64,000 nt of DNA from Anthonomus grandis grandis (lineage: Eukaryota > Arthropoda > Insecta > Coleoptera > Curculionidae): NCBI RefSeq assembly GCF_022605725.1, contig NC_065548.1, forward strand, positions 10,325,644 through 10,389,643, given 5' to 3'. A program made the position numbers and the translations under genes. Shown piece by piece: positions 32,601 through 45,300 of this stretch; positions within the stretch are counted from its first letter, which is position 1; each line of letters starts with the position of its first letter. The notes beneath the pieces were generated by a model. That model was not told the origin of the DNA, did no database searches, and saw only the letters and a program-made list of their open reading frames with translations.

Positions 32601-35054
32601 TGTGTTCACCACCCTATAGAAAAGTTCACTTGTAAATTAAAGTGCTCGTTACACAAAACTAGTCAACTAATCTATAGCACAGTTTACTACATACGTACAC
32701 ACTTATCACAATAACTTAAAACTGCTAGAAACACTTATTTAAACTATATTTATTTCTTACTATTTATTTTCATTTAAAAGTGACGCCAATGTTCAGACTT
32801 GAACGAGCTCCTAGCGGCTTATATCTCAGGTATACTACTATTCCGGAACATTCGCCAAATTTCTGTTGTGTCCCGAAATAAAACAAATTTGGCACTATTA
32901 TATCTTCTATTGGTATTTATACCTCAAGAATTTACAATGGAAAAAGTTTTATGACAATTTTCCATTTAGAAGATCAAGGAAGAAATACAAAGTTTAATAT
33001 CTAAAGGAATAAAAATCTATGATACACTTTTAGGAACCTTTCACTATATTAAAAACTACCTAATTATATACAGCTTAAAAACTAACAAGCACTTTAAGAC
33101 ACCATAAAATGATCTTAAATCTATATCAAAAACAGCATTTTTAATTTGTTCCAAAGTTGTGCTCTACCTAAGTCATCTGGCATAAAATATCTTGAAACCT
33201 TTGTAGATTCTACCTTTAAATAAAACCAAACTTTTTAGGTCTTTTACCAGCATGTTTCAGTAGACACTCGCGAAATCGTTGGCCACTCTTCCTCTCTTCA
33301 CTTCTCTGCTTTGGAGGAGGAGTTCTCCTATCAACCTCTTTAGTGCACATCCTGCCCGAAGTTAAGGAGTCGGTTAAAAAAGAATATAAACCATATGCAG
33401 AACTCATGTTTTGCGCGGGTTTCTTTATTCTTTACATAATGGATGAAATCGTTCACTTCTTTTATGGAGAAGCTGCTGGACATAGCCACCATAATGGACA
33501 ACAGAGCAATCATCATTTTGCTTTTGAAGGGTAAGCGTATAAGAGATTTACTTCATTGACCTTATTGACATAAGGTGAACATATTATGTGTTAAACATTA
33601 GGAATGGAAATCTACCAAGAAGACACTCGGCAGCTCCATGTAAGAATTATGGTGCAACCGATCGTAAATGTTGGGAAACCACTTCGTTAGTCCGAGGCGA
33701 AAAGTCGTTTCCTTATAATCCAAATGTCTTTAGGTAAAATATTAAAAAATTAAAAAAATTATGTCAGTTGAACTTAAATATATAAATTAATAATTTCTCA
33801 ATATCTCTTAGAGCCCAATCTGACAGTGTATTATTTTGTGACGAAGCCCCTTCACAACTCTGCCACCAAATGCATCAAGACACTTGTGAAAAATCCGCTC
33901 CAACTGCAAGTCTTGGACTATTAGTAGCTTTATCGATTCACAGTCTTTTGGAGGGCTTAGTGGTAGGGTTAGAAGAAACTCCTTCAAAGGTAATCTGTGA
34001 TATTCATAGTTTTTTAACAATACATTTAGTATGTTTTAGGTTATGCTACTTCTTGGTGCCATAGCGTCACACAAGTTGGTAGTTGGATTCTGTCTAGGGG
34101 TGGAGTTGACTTCCAATGAGTTTATAACGTTTTGTAAACATCTTGTATGCATCTTGGTGTTCGCTGGATCATCTGTAGCAGGAATTGTAATTGGGTTATT
34201 TATATCGCGTTTACCAACTGAAATCACAAACGTTTCGATTCCTATTTTACAGGTAAGGCAAGTCGATGGTCCAACGAGGATAAGACTTTTTCTAAATATT
34301 TTCTCTCTGGTTTTAGGCATTGGCTGGGGGTACTTTATTATACGTGACGGTTTGTGAAATACTTCCTAGAGAAAGGGCAAGGTGGCACCAGCAACACCCC
34401 AAAAGAGAAGCTGGACTAATTCAGTTAATTTCAGTTTTAGCTGGGTTTGTTACTATGACAGTATTAAGCAAATATCTTGGTAAGTTATATGGTTTCTGTT
34501 CTGTTCCACGTAAGAGCTCTTAACACTTTCTCAATCCCCCATGAATCCTTCTATTTGTTTGCTCTTTTCTCACTGATCAGTTCTTCCTTCAGAAAAAGCC
34601 AAACTGTTAAGAATGCCTGGGAGAGTAGAAGAATTCTTCTGAGCAGTCTATAATTCAGAAATTTCCTAAGAAATATCTTTTAAAGGATTCTTAATAATTC
34701 TTCTCTTCTTCCAGGCATTCTGTTCCTCCAAAGACTTAATGTTTTCAAAATCCCCTACGAAACTTTTTGTATATTTGCTCTTCTGTCACTCCTCTGTTAT
34801 TCCTTCTGGAAATGTTGGAAGAGTAGTTCTATTCTTTCAGGAATTCAATTGCTTCTGGATTCGTATGTATCAGGATAATATATCTACTCCTCTAGGTAGT
34901 CTGCTTATTGTAAGATGACTTTTAAGGGATTCTGAACAACACATATTTTCTTGTAGCTAATAGGAATATTCATAGAATTAAATAAAATATATATATATTC
35001 CTAAAAAGTACTTACAATTATTTATTTATTTTATTTTTTTTTTCAGATGGATAG
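29689..35054 (+). CDS. ZIP-family (SLC39A1/2/3-like) zinc transporter
   Basis: Seven exons join in phase: 29689-29752, 33239-33530, 33602-33733, 33812-33989, 34040-34252, 34317-34479 and 35047-35054. They give 349 residues plus a stop. Eight membrane segments can be read: KFVALVTLGVGSILVGLLPA; a second around GGGVLLSTSLVHILPEVKE; a third ending YIMDEIVHFFYG; a His-rich cytosolic loop (HSHHNGQQSNHH); TM4 with HSLLEGLVVGLE; TM5 with HKLVVGFCLGVEL; and then three more. The HSxxEG and HKxxxGF signatures form the ZIP metal-binding site. The protein should import zinc (possibly iron) into the cytosol across the plasma or an organelle membrane. Intron 1 (3.5 kb) holds an RT fragment and dispersed repeats. 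The last exon supplies only two residues and the stop. Nothing is broken. Confidence 0.92.
30020..30470 (-). pseudogene. Non-LTR reverse-transcriptase fragment in ZIP intron 1
   Basis: The minus strand reads VDTIYTDFSKAFDRVHNMLL at about 30420-30360 (motif A) and then a decayed SGVP..GSHLGPL (motif B) near 30290-30240. It ends in a repeated TTTTATTTTA-type tail near 30020. It is truncated on both sides. Confidence 0.65.
31015..31260. repeat. Dispersed repeat near the ZIP gene, copy 1 of 3
   Basis: Contains the block CGCCAATATTCAGA, followed by a CTCCTAGCGGC-like block and, about 90 bp on, TCCCGAGAT. Copies 2 and 3 at 32690-32885 and 35690-35960 share these blocks in the same order and orientation. 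They lie in intron 1 of, and just downstream of, the ZIP gene. It could be a SINE or MITE; no terminal structure is clear. Confidence 0.6.
31740..32400. repeat. Degenerate intronic repeats in ZIP intron 1
   Basis: A phrase resembling CATTTGGG followed by ACCxxTxGxATTAAC recurs around 31752, 31872 and 32290 with strong divergence, which suggests an old tandem or dispersed family. I see no coding content. Confidence 0.3.
32690..32885. repeat. Dispersed repeat near the ZIP gene, copy 2 of 3
   Basis: Shares CGCCAATGTTCAGACTTGAA, CTCCTAGCGGC and a TGTCCCGAAAT end with the copies at 31015 and 35690, in the same orientation. Confidence 0.6.
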
Positions 35055-35689
35055 GTGATTTCGGACATCATTATGCATCACTAACTCACTTTATACGTGA
35101 GGTACTAATTTAATTAATTTATGTTTTTAGAATGTGATATATGTAAAAACGTTGATATATTTCATTAAAATGTGTAGAAGTAGTCGTAATTGACAAAGGT
35201 AAATAATTACAAATATATTTTTTTTATATGTATATTTGTTAATTATATTATGTACTTTTTTAAAAAGCCTATTATTTAATTTTGTCCAAAGTAGTTTACC
35301 TGTTCCTTAATTCCGATGATTTTTGTATTCTAAGTAACGCATATATTATTTTTTATTCCGTTTTAACTTTTAGTAAATCGTAGTCTCTAAGTTTACTTAC
35401 TAAGAGTTCAGGTTTATGCGATGTTTCGACTTATATATTGGCTTCCTCAAGTTCAGAATGTTGGACAAAAATTTAGGGGTACGGAATAGAAACGGACAAA
35501 TGGATGGAACATAATATTTTAAAGTTCACATATCACAAATTAATAACTATATTATGTATTCGTCAAAACTTCGGCCCAATTAGTTTAAATTTTATTTATT
35601 GATCCCTAAACCCATCCAACAGAAAAATTAGCATTTCTTTCTGTTCGCTTAAGGTTGAAATAAAAATCCTCGATACATAAAAATAGTCA
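35055..35689. other. Spacer downstream of the ZIP gene (3' UTR and intergenic)
   Basis: AT-rich. The ZIP 3' UTR should begin here; the closest hexamers are variants (ATTAAA near 35164). No other gene is seen before the phosphatase 3' end. Confidence 0.4.
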
Positions 35690-35960
35690 ACTGATTTATT
35701 AAACACTAAACAGAATGACGTAAGAATACTAGGCACGTGTTTTTACATTGCATATATTTCCTACTAGCCATTTCGATTTAAAATTCCCGCCAATATTCAG
35801 ACTTGAACTTGCCTCCTTGCGACGAGGGCTTTTCAGGTATTTGCCAACTTTCTACGTGCGTCCCGAGATGTCGCTAGGTGTGCTCACAGCTTGCTCGATC
35901 CTTATCGCACCTTCAGCAGAATAATAATTGCTGGTGTATTCGCGGCTGATGTTAAGATGG
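35690..35960. repeat. Dispersed repeat near the ZIP gene, copy 3 of 3
   Basis: Shares CGCCAATATTCAGACTTGAA, a CCTCCTTGCGAC block, TCCCGAGATG and a GTATTCGCGGCTGATG-like end with copies 1 and 2. It lies between the ZIP gene and the phosphatase gene. Confidence 0.6.
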
Positions 35961-36362
35961 TTGTAATATATTTGCATTACTCTTGGCTAGATCCTTGAAA
36001 GATCTTTAGACATTCTTCATTTAATATAGATGGTGTGTTCTATAAAGAGGATATATATGTTAAACGGGAATTTTCTTTGGATAGCAATTGATGCCAAACT
36101 GTTACTCTTAACTGAAGTAGAGTTGCCAAAGAAACACAACATGGTAAATTAAAATCTATTTCGCAATTTACACCTAATTTAACATATGATGTTAAATTTA
36201 AATAATAATCTGAAAAGCTTATACACATATGCCTACCGCTAAGGAACTGCAAAATATTACTGTGCCTAAACCTCAGTAAATCGATTTTTTTTTTCAATAA
36301 TTTATAATGTGACAAGAAGTGCCTTAATATAAAGCGTACAATTAATTTAAATTTTTATAACG

Positions 36363-39300
36363 TTATAAATCATCTAAATGAAAACATTCTTTCTCTGACT
36401 GAGGAAACATATGCTGGAAAAGATTTACAAAATTGGTCAGTTTGCAGAGCTGTCCTCCGCATCCGGGGATATTGAGCCTTCTTGGTTCAGTTCCGGAGTA
36501 ATCTTGATAGAAAAACTGCAAACGGAAAGTGTTTTAAGGGTGATTTTTTAAGGGGGGAAATATAAAATAATATACCTTAAGGCCTCTAACTCCATTATAG
36601 TTATGCACCTCGACAATGATATAGCTACCATAAGGGGGCACGTGTGAATTGAAAACGTCCAAGTATCTCAGCAAAATGGCCACGTTGAACTCGTGGGCGG
36701 AATACAGGAAAATTTTCGTGCCTTTGTAGTATTCTCCTTTGATTTTTGCGTAGGTGTCGTCAATGATTTTTTTGACAAGAAATCCTAAAGTAGAGAAAGG
36801 ACTTGTTAGTATAATTCTGAGTACCATTATTTTATAGCTGAATTGTTTTATATCTCACCAACAACGTATTTCTTTAACTCCGGAGTAGCTGTGCTAACAT
36901 TGTAATCCTTTATTGCCAAATCTTGTATGTGGTGGTAAATGTCTTTGGCCCATTCTGGATGATCATAACCGTTTTCTTTCTGGAAAATTATTAAAACATA
37001 AAAAAATAAAAAAAGACTGCAAAAACTAAGTTTATTATTGAAATTATGGCGATTAAAGATCAGGAAAAAACAGGTGAACTGCCTTAAAAATCGGGAAATG
37101 GTATGTCGACGACACTTTATTTTATGAAGAAAATTATCTTTAGTATTTTCTTTCAAAATGCTACTAAGATATTCCACAGTAAAACATTATTGCTGATTCT
37201 AAGCAATTAAAATCGTAGAAGCAAAAAATGCTGATTGGATTATCATATTTTCCATAGAATCTCATTCCATTTAAATAAAAGGTGTATTTATTTGGATAAA
37301 GGTTTAATGTTTTTTTATACAAAATATTTCCAGTTTTAGAAATGCATGCCTTTAATAAATAATGAAACATGAATAAGACTCGAGAAAATAGTTAAGACTT
37401 CATTATTAGTCGTTCTATATGTGATATATTCGTGTACATCTTAAGATTTGCCATATTTACTCCCCATTTGCTTATTTTTCGTCCTGACAAAATATATCAA
37501 TTTTAATGAACGCATGAAAGCATGAAATTCTCCCAAGATAAATTATGCTATAGCTTCCTAATATATACTTATGAAATTAATATGTAAATTTATATTTTAG
37601 GGTGATTTATTTGTGAATTAATATACATATTAATTTGTATTTCTACTTTTTGCTTATTGTGCTTTTTTGGAATTTTAGAGGAAAATGTCGCTTTGTAATC
37701 AGTTTATGAAAAATGACTATGGAAAATTGACTGCAAATGCCTGAAAAAGATGAAAAAAAAGCATTTAATCTTAAGGAAAGAATATATTATCTCAACGTTT
37801 AAAATCAGAATTTTTTTTTACCGGCAATTATTGAATAAGAAATATGACTTGGAATGCCTGGAAATATAAAAAATAATTAGAAATGCTTGACATTAATTTT
37901 AAATTTCTTTAAATGTATAGGAAATATAGAAAATGGGTCTAGGTCTATGCCTAGAAATAATGTAACTTTTCTAATTCAATAAAAAATTTAACTTTGAATG
38001 GATGAGTTTTTTCCAGCAACGTGTTATTTTTCCATACAGTAGAGGCCTACTTTCACCACTTCCTACATATTTGCAACAATTGTCAATATCAATTTTTACC
38101 CTTTTAATTTTTTAAATTAAATATAAAATATATGTTTAAAAACATTTATTTCAATACAAGAAATTTTTTTTACAAACGCCCTCTATTTACACAATAAATA
38201 GAGTTTTCGGTAATCTCGTAGGGATTTGATTATAGGGTGAGGCAATTTATTATTACAAAAGAGCCTAAAAATTGTTTTACTGTAAAGCTAAAGTATTGGA
38301 ATTCTTGGTACAGGAATGCCTGTAAAGAATTTTCTTTCAATATCTAACTGAATGAATTTTTTGAAGGTTATTATTGCAAAAAACATGTAAATTTCTTACA
38401 GAAGTCAAAATATTAGAATCTTTAGTACAGGAGAACTTGTTAAGAATTTTCTTACAATTTCTAACTTATTGAGTTTCCTAGAGGTTTCGTTTTAAAAAGC
38501 ATTTGAATTTTGAAAAATATTGTAATATTATTTTTCACAATATTGGAATTTTTAGTACAGGAGTAAGGATTTTTTTTACAATATCATTCATTTAATTTTC
38601 TGAAGGTCTCTATTTAAAAAACATGTTAATTTCTTACAAAAAAAGTAAAAATTTTGAAATTTCTTGTATAGGAGTGCCTGTAAGGAATTTTCTTATAATA
38701 TCTAACTCATTACATTTTCTGAAGGCTTCTAATGAAAAAAACATTTGAATTCCTTACAAAAAAAATAAAATATTGTAATTTTTTGTACAAGAGTGCCTGT
38801 AAGGAATTTTCTTACAATTTCTAACTCATGGAATTTTCTAAAGGTTTCTTTTTAAAAAAACATTTAAATTTCCTCCAGAAAAAGTGAAAATATTGGAATT
38901 TTGAGTACAAGAGTGAATTTAAGGAATTTTCTTACAATTTCTAACTGAATGAATTTTTTGAAAATTTCTATTAAAAAAGAATTTGAATTCAGTACAAAAA
39001 AAGTTAAAATATTAACATTTTTTATACAGGCGTGCCTGTAAAGAATTTTCTTACAATTTCTAACTCATGCAATTTTCTAAAAGTTTCTTTTTAAAAAAAA
39101 TTTAAATTTCTTCGAGAAAAAGTGAAAATTTTGGAATTTTTAGTACAAGAATATATTTAAGAAATTTTCTTACAATTTCTAACTGATTGAATTTTCTGAA
39201 AATTTCTATTAAAAAAGAATCTGAATTCATTTTAAAAAAAGTTAAAATATTGGAATTTTTTGTACAGGCAATAAAGAATTTTCTTACAAAAACTAACTGA

Positions 39301-42300
39301 TTTAAATCTCTAAGTCTTCTATTAAAATAAATTTGATTTCTTTACAAAAAAGTCGAAATAATAGAATTTTTAATACAGGAGTGTCTCTATGAAATTTTCT
39401 GACAATTTATAACTGATTGAATTCTCCAAAGATTTCTATAAAAAAAAATTAATGAATGAATTGAATTTCTTACAGAAAAAGTCAAAATATTGGAATTCTT
39501 GTTACATAATCTATGTGCAAATCTTAAGGTAAAAAAAATTACATGAAAATCCTGAAAAATATGAATTTTTTTTTTCATATTATAGAAACGTTTGATTTAA
39601 TGTAAGAGATCCAATTAAGAAAGAAATAATAATTAAGTAATAAAAATTATTCAACCTTTTAAATTTACAATTTTTAATCTTGATTTTTAATCTTCAAATG
39701 TTGAAAATTCAAGGTAATATTCTTAGAATATTTAATCCTCTATCATGAGCTTTTTCACTAAAAATCACCGAGTTAATGAGCGTTAAGGGACACACTAAAA
39801 AAGTCACTCGACGATTTATCAAAAATCAATTTATTTTTAACCCTGAGACAAATCTACGAAAAAAATCAGGCGATACCAAACAAACTATCCAATAACCAAA
39901 TGTGGCCACTTAAATGGTTATTCATTTTAGAGAGGCTCTACAGTCCCAATAAATTTCTCTCTTATTGTCACTAATCCCCTAAACAGCTTAGGGGATTATC
40001 ACATTTCATTGAAAATGATTTAAGATAAAATATAAAGGCTCTATACATAGAGAAGCGAAGTCTAATAAAACTTGTACAATTTTAATTATTCAACATTTGT
40101 TGCTTCAAACTCTAGATTTTAACATTTGAATGAATCTAGTGCGCTTGTAAATTTGATTGAACATTCGCTTCCTAGCTCACTTTGTATAATATTTAATGAG
40201 AGTTTTCGTTATCAATCTATTGCATGGTTTCAATTGTGATTCCAGTACTTCGAGCAAATCAATTAAGTAAAATGTGATAAAGTAGTTAAAAAATAAAAAA
40301 AGCATAAATAGGAAATAAAAAAAATATAAGAAAGACAAAAACTTGCGACACAATAATTGATTATAACGCTCATCGACTCATGTTACTCTACTCCCCTAAA
40401 AATGGTATTGTTGAGTATTGAAATCATCATCAAAGAACATCGGTATTAGGCAGGTCATTTATTAAAGAGAGGTAAAATGTTTCAACTCATGTCACTTGAA
40501 ACATTTCTTTAATAAAAATTGCTTTAAGTATCCATGATTCTTACCTCTGTCGTTAGAGTAAAGTACAAATTAGCAAAAGCTTTACTATTCATTGGTGTCC
40601 CTGTATGATGCTGCAGATACTCAATAAGTTCCGTATAATTTTCATACAGTTTTCTACCTTCGGTCGAGTTAAGGTAGTTCCAAAATAGTTTGTTGTATCT
40701 CGGGCAGTTTTCTAAGGGATCAGCTAGCACCTAAACGTTTTAAAATTCAAATTTACAAACTCAAATAATTACAGAAATTCTTACATGATCTTCATGAACG
40801 GGCCAATAGTTAAACGGAACAGGTTGCCAGTCGAGCCGGTTCTCCCAGACCAAATGTCCCCTGGGAGGAAACAAGGAGGCCAGGACTAGTTGAAGGGACA
40901 TTTTGGTTCTGTTATAGTCTGTACATCTTGCATCAACTGTGTCCAGGGTAAATTTATCATCACTGAGGAATTCGTAGTAACGCGATCTCAGTTGTTTGCC
41001 AATGTTGTATTCTTTTCTTTTTCCTGCCTAAGGACCAAAGTAGATTATAGAAAAATAGAATAAAAGATAACAATGACATGAAATTTATTGATACAAGTCA
41101 TAAATAGAGAAATATGATTCAGGAACTACAACTCTCTTAGATTAAGTATAATATAAGTCAATTAATTTTAGAACTATTGCCTCTGAGCACATATTTACTG
41201 AACTGAAACAACATTCTCGTGATATACATAGTCAAAGGCTTTGGACAGATTATTAAATACTGCTGCCGTCACTTCGCCATTTCAAGTAATGATCTAGAAT
41301 CAAAGTGAAAAAGTTGAATGCTCAAATATTCATCTTGATCTCAGTCTGAAGCATTATAAAGAATGATAATAAAATGTTGTTTTCTTTTTTTAATTTAATA
41401 AACTGTTCCAGAAAAAACATAATTTGCAGGCAGTAATTTGAAAATCAACCTATATATAACATCTATATGCATCTTATTGCATATGGTATGCTTCTCTTTC
41501 AGCAGTCTGCAGTCTTATTGTTGGAACCTTTGATGTGATTCTTATTGGCAGTTTGAAATTGAAACTGGTTTACAAATCGAACTCGAGGTAACAAGGTACC
41601 AATCTCGAAAAAAGCTGAAGAAGAAAAAGAAGAAGAAGAAGAACAAAGAGAAGAGAATGCATAGCTGATCTAGGACACTAGAAGATTTAAGAATATAAAA
41701 CTGACCATGAAACCATTCAAACTGGTTGGAAATGTAAAGCATTTATGTGCCCTTAGTCAAAAGTTTGAAGATGATTTATAGTTTTTGGCATTCAAGATGC
41801 AATTCACACAAATAATTACTTTAGGCGTTCTGGATGATTTTATGAAACTTTAAACTTTAGACTGCTTCAAATATGGCACAACAAATAAATATTGATGAAT
41901 ATTTTCGTTGTTTCTTATCAAAAAATTATTAGGAAATCACTAATTAAAAATTGTAACCGCACGGTCAATAAAAATACTTACTGTCAATAAAATAAATATG
42001 GCTACCATTAAAGTAAATAACCAGATTGTCAAAGAAGACTAATTTGTTTTGTTTTTGATAGCATCAGCGCCAGAATATAACGTAAATCATTTTTTTTTAT
42101 TAAAGGCCCACATGCGTCTTAAATGTTAATGTAAATATGCTGATAATACTTTCAATTTTTCTATAGATAATATTTATGCTTTATCGATAGCCTTTATAAT
42201 CAATTAAATTGCGTAAGATATTTTTTAAAGTTATTAATTAACCAAAATAATCTTTTATTATTAATTTGACTTTTAATTGGTTAATTCCGTTTAAAATTAG

Positions 42301-45300
42301 GTTGTAAGTTTAAGGCTATATTTGCTGATAGTATGATAGTCTGGTGCCAATTTTTCTGTGGTCATTGTCATTTTACCTTTATCATTAACCTTGTAATTAA
42401 AATAATTAAGTAAAGGACATTTAAAAATATGATAGCATGGCGCTTATCAAAAAAAAAATGTGCTAAAATTACGTAAGTTTTGCCAAAATTGTAAATAAAT
42501 AAAATTTAAAAGAAGGAACGATTTAAAAACGACAAAATATAAATAGTTAAATGGTCTTTAAAGATGTTTTTTTTAAATATATATAAAATACAAAGTGTTT
42601 TATATCTTCTATTAAAAACTAAGAAAGCATGGAATTTTTTTTTTCAATTTCTTTTTTATTTAAATGATTTATTATAATACTCAAATATTTTTTACTTACA
42701 TTTGTTAGTTGTCCATTGCCAATAGGATAATACGTCACGTTGATGTACGGGTCATTTTTGTATAATGCACTTCTGTCCGGTGTACGGTCTCCATGCCTAA
42801 ATACCTAAAATTAAAAAATATATTTTAAAATAGTAGTTTTATGAAGCCAAAAATTTAAATTAATATACCTGCAAAATATTTTTTTTTATTTAAAAAGGTT
42901 GGATTTAATAACAATTAACTTTTTAATGAAATAAAATAAAAATTCACACTTACACAAATATGCGATATTTAGCTATTTAGTTTTCATAATATTTATACAG
43001 GTTGGGGAATTGAAGATTACGCAATGAAACTATTATACAATAAAAATGTTAATATCAGCATATCTCTTTTTTTTCCTGCCTGACTGAACGCTGCACTGTT
43101 GAATTTTAAATGGTTTTTTGGACAATTAGTCAGTACAATGTAGGGATTTTTTTCAAATACATTTAAACAATTTTTTACAAAAAATTCTCTTTTTAGATGA
43201 ATCTTTTTCGTTATATAGAAATGAATTTTCACACACCCCTTGACAAATAAGCGATTTCAATTCCGTAATCATTTTCCTCAAAAATTGAATGTTTTTGCTG
43301 GTATTTTGGGCGACGATATTATAGGGTCATTTTTTATTGATGCTACTTTAAACGCCTTAAAATACGTAGAATTGCTTTAAAGTTCTTCCTGCACCTAAAA
43401 TCTCTCCTGATGTAGACGTAGTTAAAAATAGGCCGATCGTATTTTTATCAAGAATAATATATTATAATTATAATTATTGTCCTGCTCATAATGCGATTAT
43501 AGTAAAATAGCCTTCTATAGCTTCAGATTTATCCTCATAAGTTTTATTTTTGAAGTCTTAAAGAAACCATTTACCAACATGAATTTAGTAGGATAACAAA
43601 TTTAGAGGAGTTCGGAGAGAAAATTGTTGAATATTCCAATTCAAATGTTAATTTTGCAAATAATGCTTCTATTTGAATCTGAAATAAACGTCATAATAAA
43701 AATTATGAGATTACGATTCTATGTGGGTTGAACAATGATGTATGTAAAATCTGCATCAGAAAAATATTTTAGGAATTGCTGAATTTCGCGTAATATGTTA
43801 CGAAATCCTATTGCAAGTAATATAGTTAGTTAATTAAGTAAGACGCTTAATAACGTGGGATCGAAAGATAATGACGTAGCAGGCGAGTAGCAGGGCACAC
43901 CTTATATTCGACTCTTTATGCGTGATCGATTCCCCAACCTGTATATTAAAACTTAAGTAGACTGGGAAAAATAATTTCAGATGACTATTACGATTTTTAA
44001 ATGTCACATTTAAAATACTGAATTTAAGGTTTCAGAATGAGTCCTTATAGAACCTTTTAATAAAGCTCTTATTTTGCTTAAAACTGTGATTTGATTTTCT
44101 TTCATGAAGCAAAAAATCCTAAACAAATTTTTTCAGGCAGTATAGAAAATTGAATAATTTTTATTTGTGCAACAGATTGATTTTTCCAAAAATTACCCAG
44201 AAATGTGATTTTCTTAAATTATTTTTAAAGCTAACTGATCCTTGAATCTATTTTTTCATGACCACTGTATATATTTCAATAAAATAAAAACATTTATAAA
44301 TAAATATTTTTAAAATAGTTCTTCGGTAAAAATTCCTCCATCCTTTGTGCTTAGAGAATACTCTAGCTGTAGGATGCATTAATAAATTTTTCTAGTATAA
44401 TATTTAATAGTTTCAATCTCAAGAGGAAATGCATAGACACAGATAGACATTTTAAGTCCTAACTAGAAAATCGTTTTTAATAGCTAAAAAAAATTATTTC
44501 ATCCTAGTATCACAGAGCAAATTCAGAGAAACTCAGATCACTCTAAACACAGAGAAATCCACTTCACCTTAACTTCTAACAATTAAAATACATAAATATA
44601 CATGTAATGGCTAACAAAATTGTGATTGCAATGATATTTAGGTTGGTTCATTTAAAAGTAAGCGTCTGTCTGCAGAAAACTTATTTGCAGAAACAAAAGT
44701 GTTAAAATATCCCTGATTCCTGGAAAACATAAAACAAAATCCTATAAGACATAAAAAAAAACGATGCCTGGATTAAAATTTAAAATTCCTCAATTTTTAG
44801 AAGGTTAAAAATTGATTTGCAATGCCTGGAGGACTACAAGTGCTCCAGTTTTGGAAATTGTTTGAAATGGCATTGGCCTCATTGGCGTCATTGTTTCTCT
44901 CTTTATTGAATTTAGTTCATGTTTTTCAGGATTTTCATAGAATTTTTTTACGTCATCATCTTCACATAAATTATGCACCTACTAAGAATTCCAATATTTT
45001 GGATTTTTTTTTGCAATGAATTTAATTGTTATTTCAATAAAAATCTTCATAGAATTCCATCAGTTAGAAATTATAAGAAAATTACTTACAGGCCTTCCTT
45101 AACTAAAAATTCCAATAACAGTTAAACAATTTTAAAATTTGCGACAAATTTTTTTTTGCTATGAATTGAGCATAAATATAATATAAAAAAAGATCATTTT
45201 ATATCAAAAAGGTTTTGTAGGTTTGTTAAGATAAAAAAAAAGTATAACTTAAAGAGCCTTGCACCGTTTTTCTTTTAAATTTTTATTCAAGTAAGTGGGT

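Noticed and set aside
33216..33407. Minus-strand frame over ZIP exon 2
   Set aside because: It is a shadow of the plus-strand exon, which joins in phase to six others.
38270..39600. Regularly spaced array resembling CRISPR
   Set aside because: The whole approximately 118-bp unit repeats with diffuse divergence, there are no constant repeats with unique spacers, and the genome is eukaryotic.
41542..41742. Minus-strand frame with a long Phe run
   Set aside because: It is produced by a GAA/GAAGAA microsatellite near 41615-41650; no exon signals.
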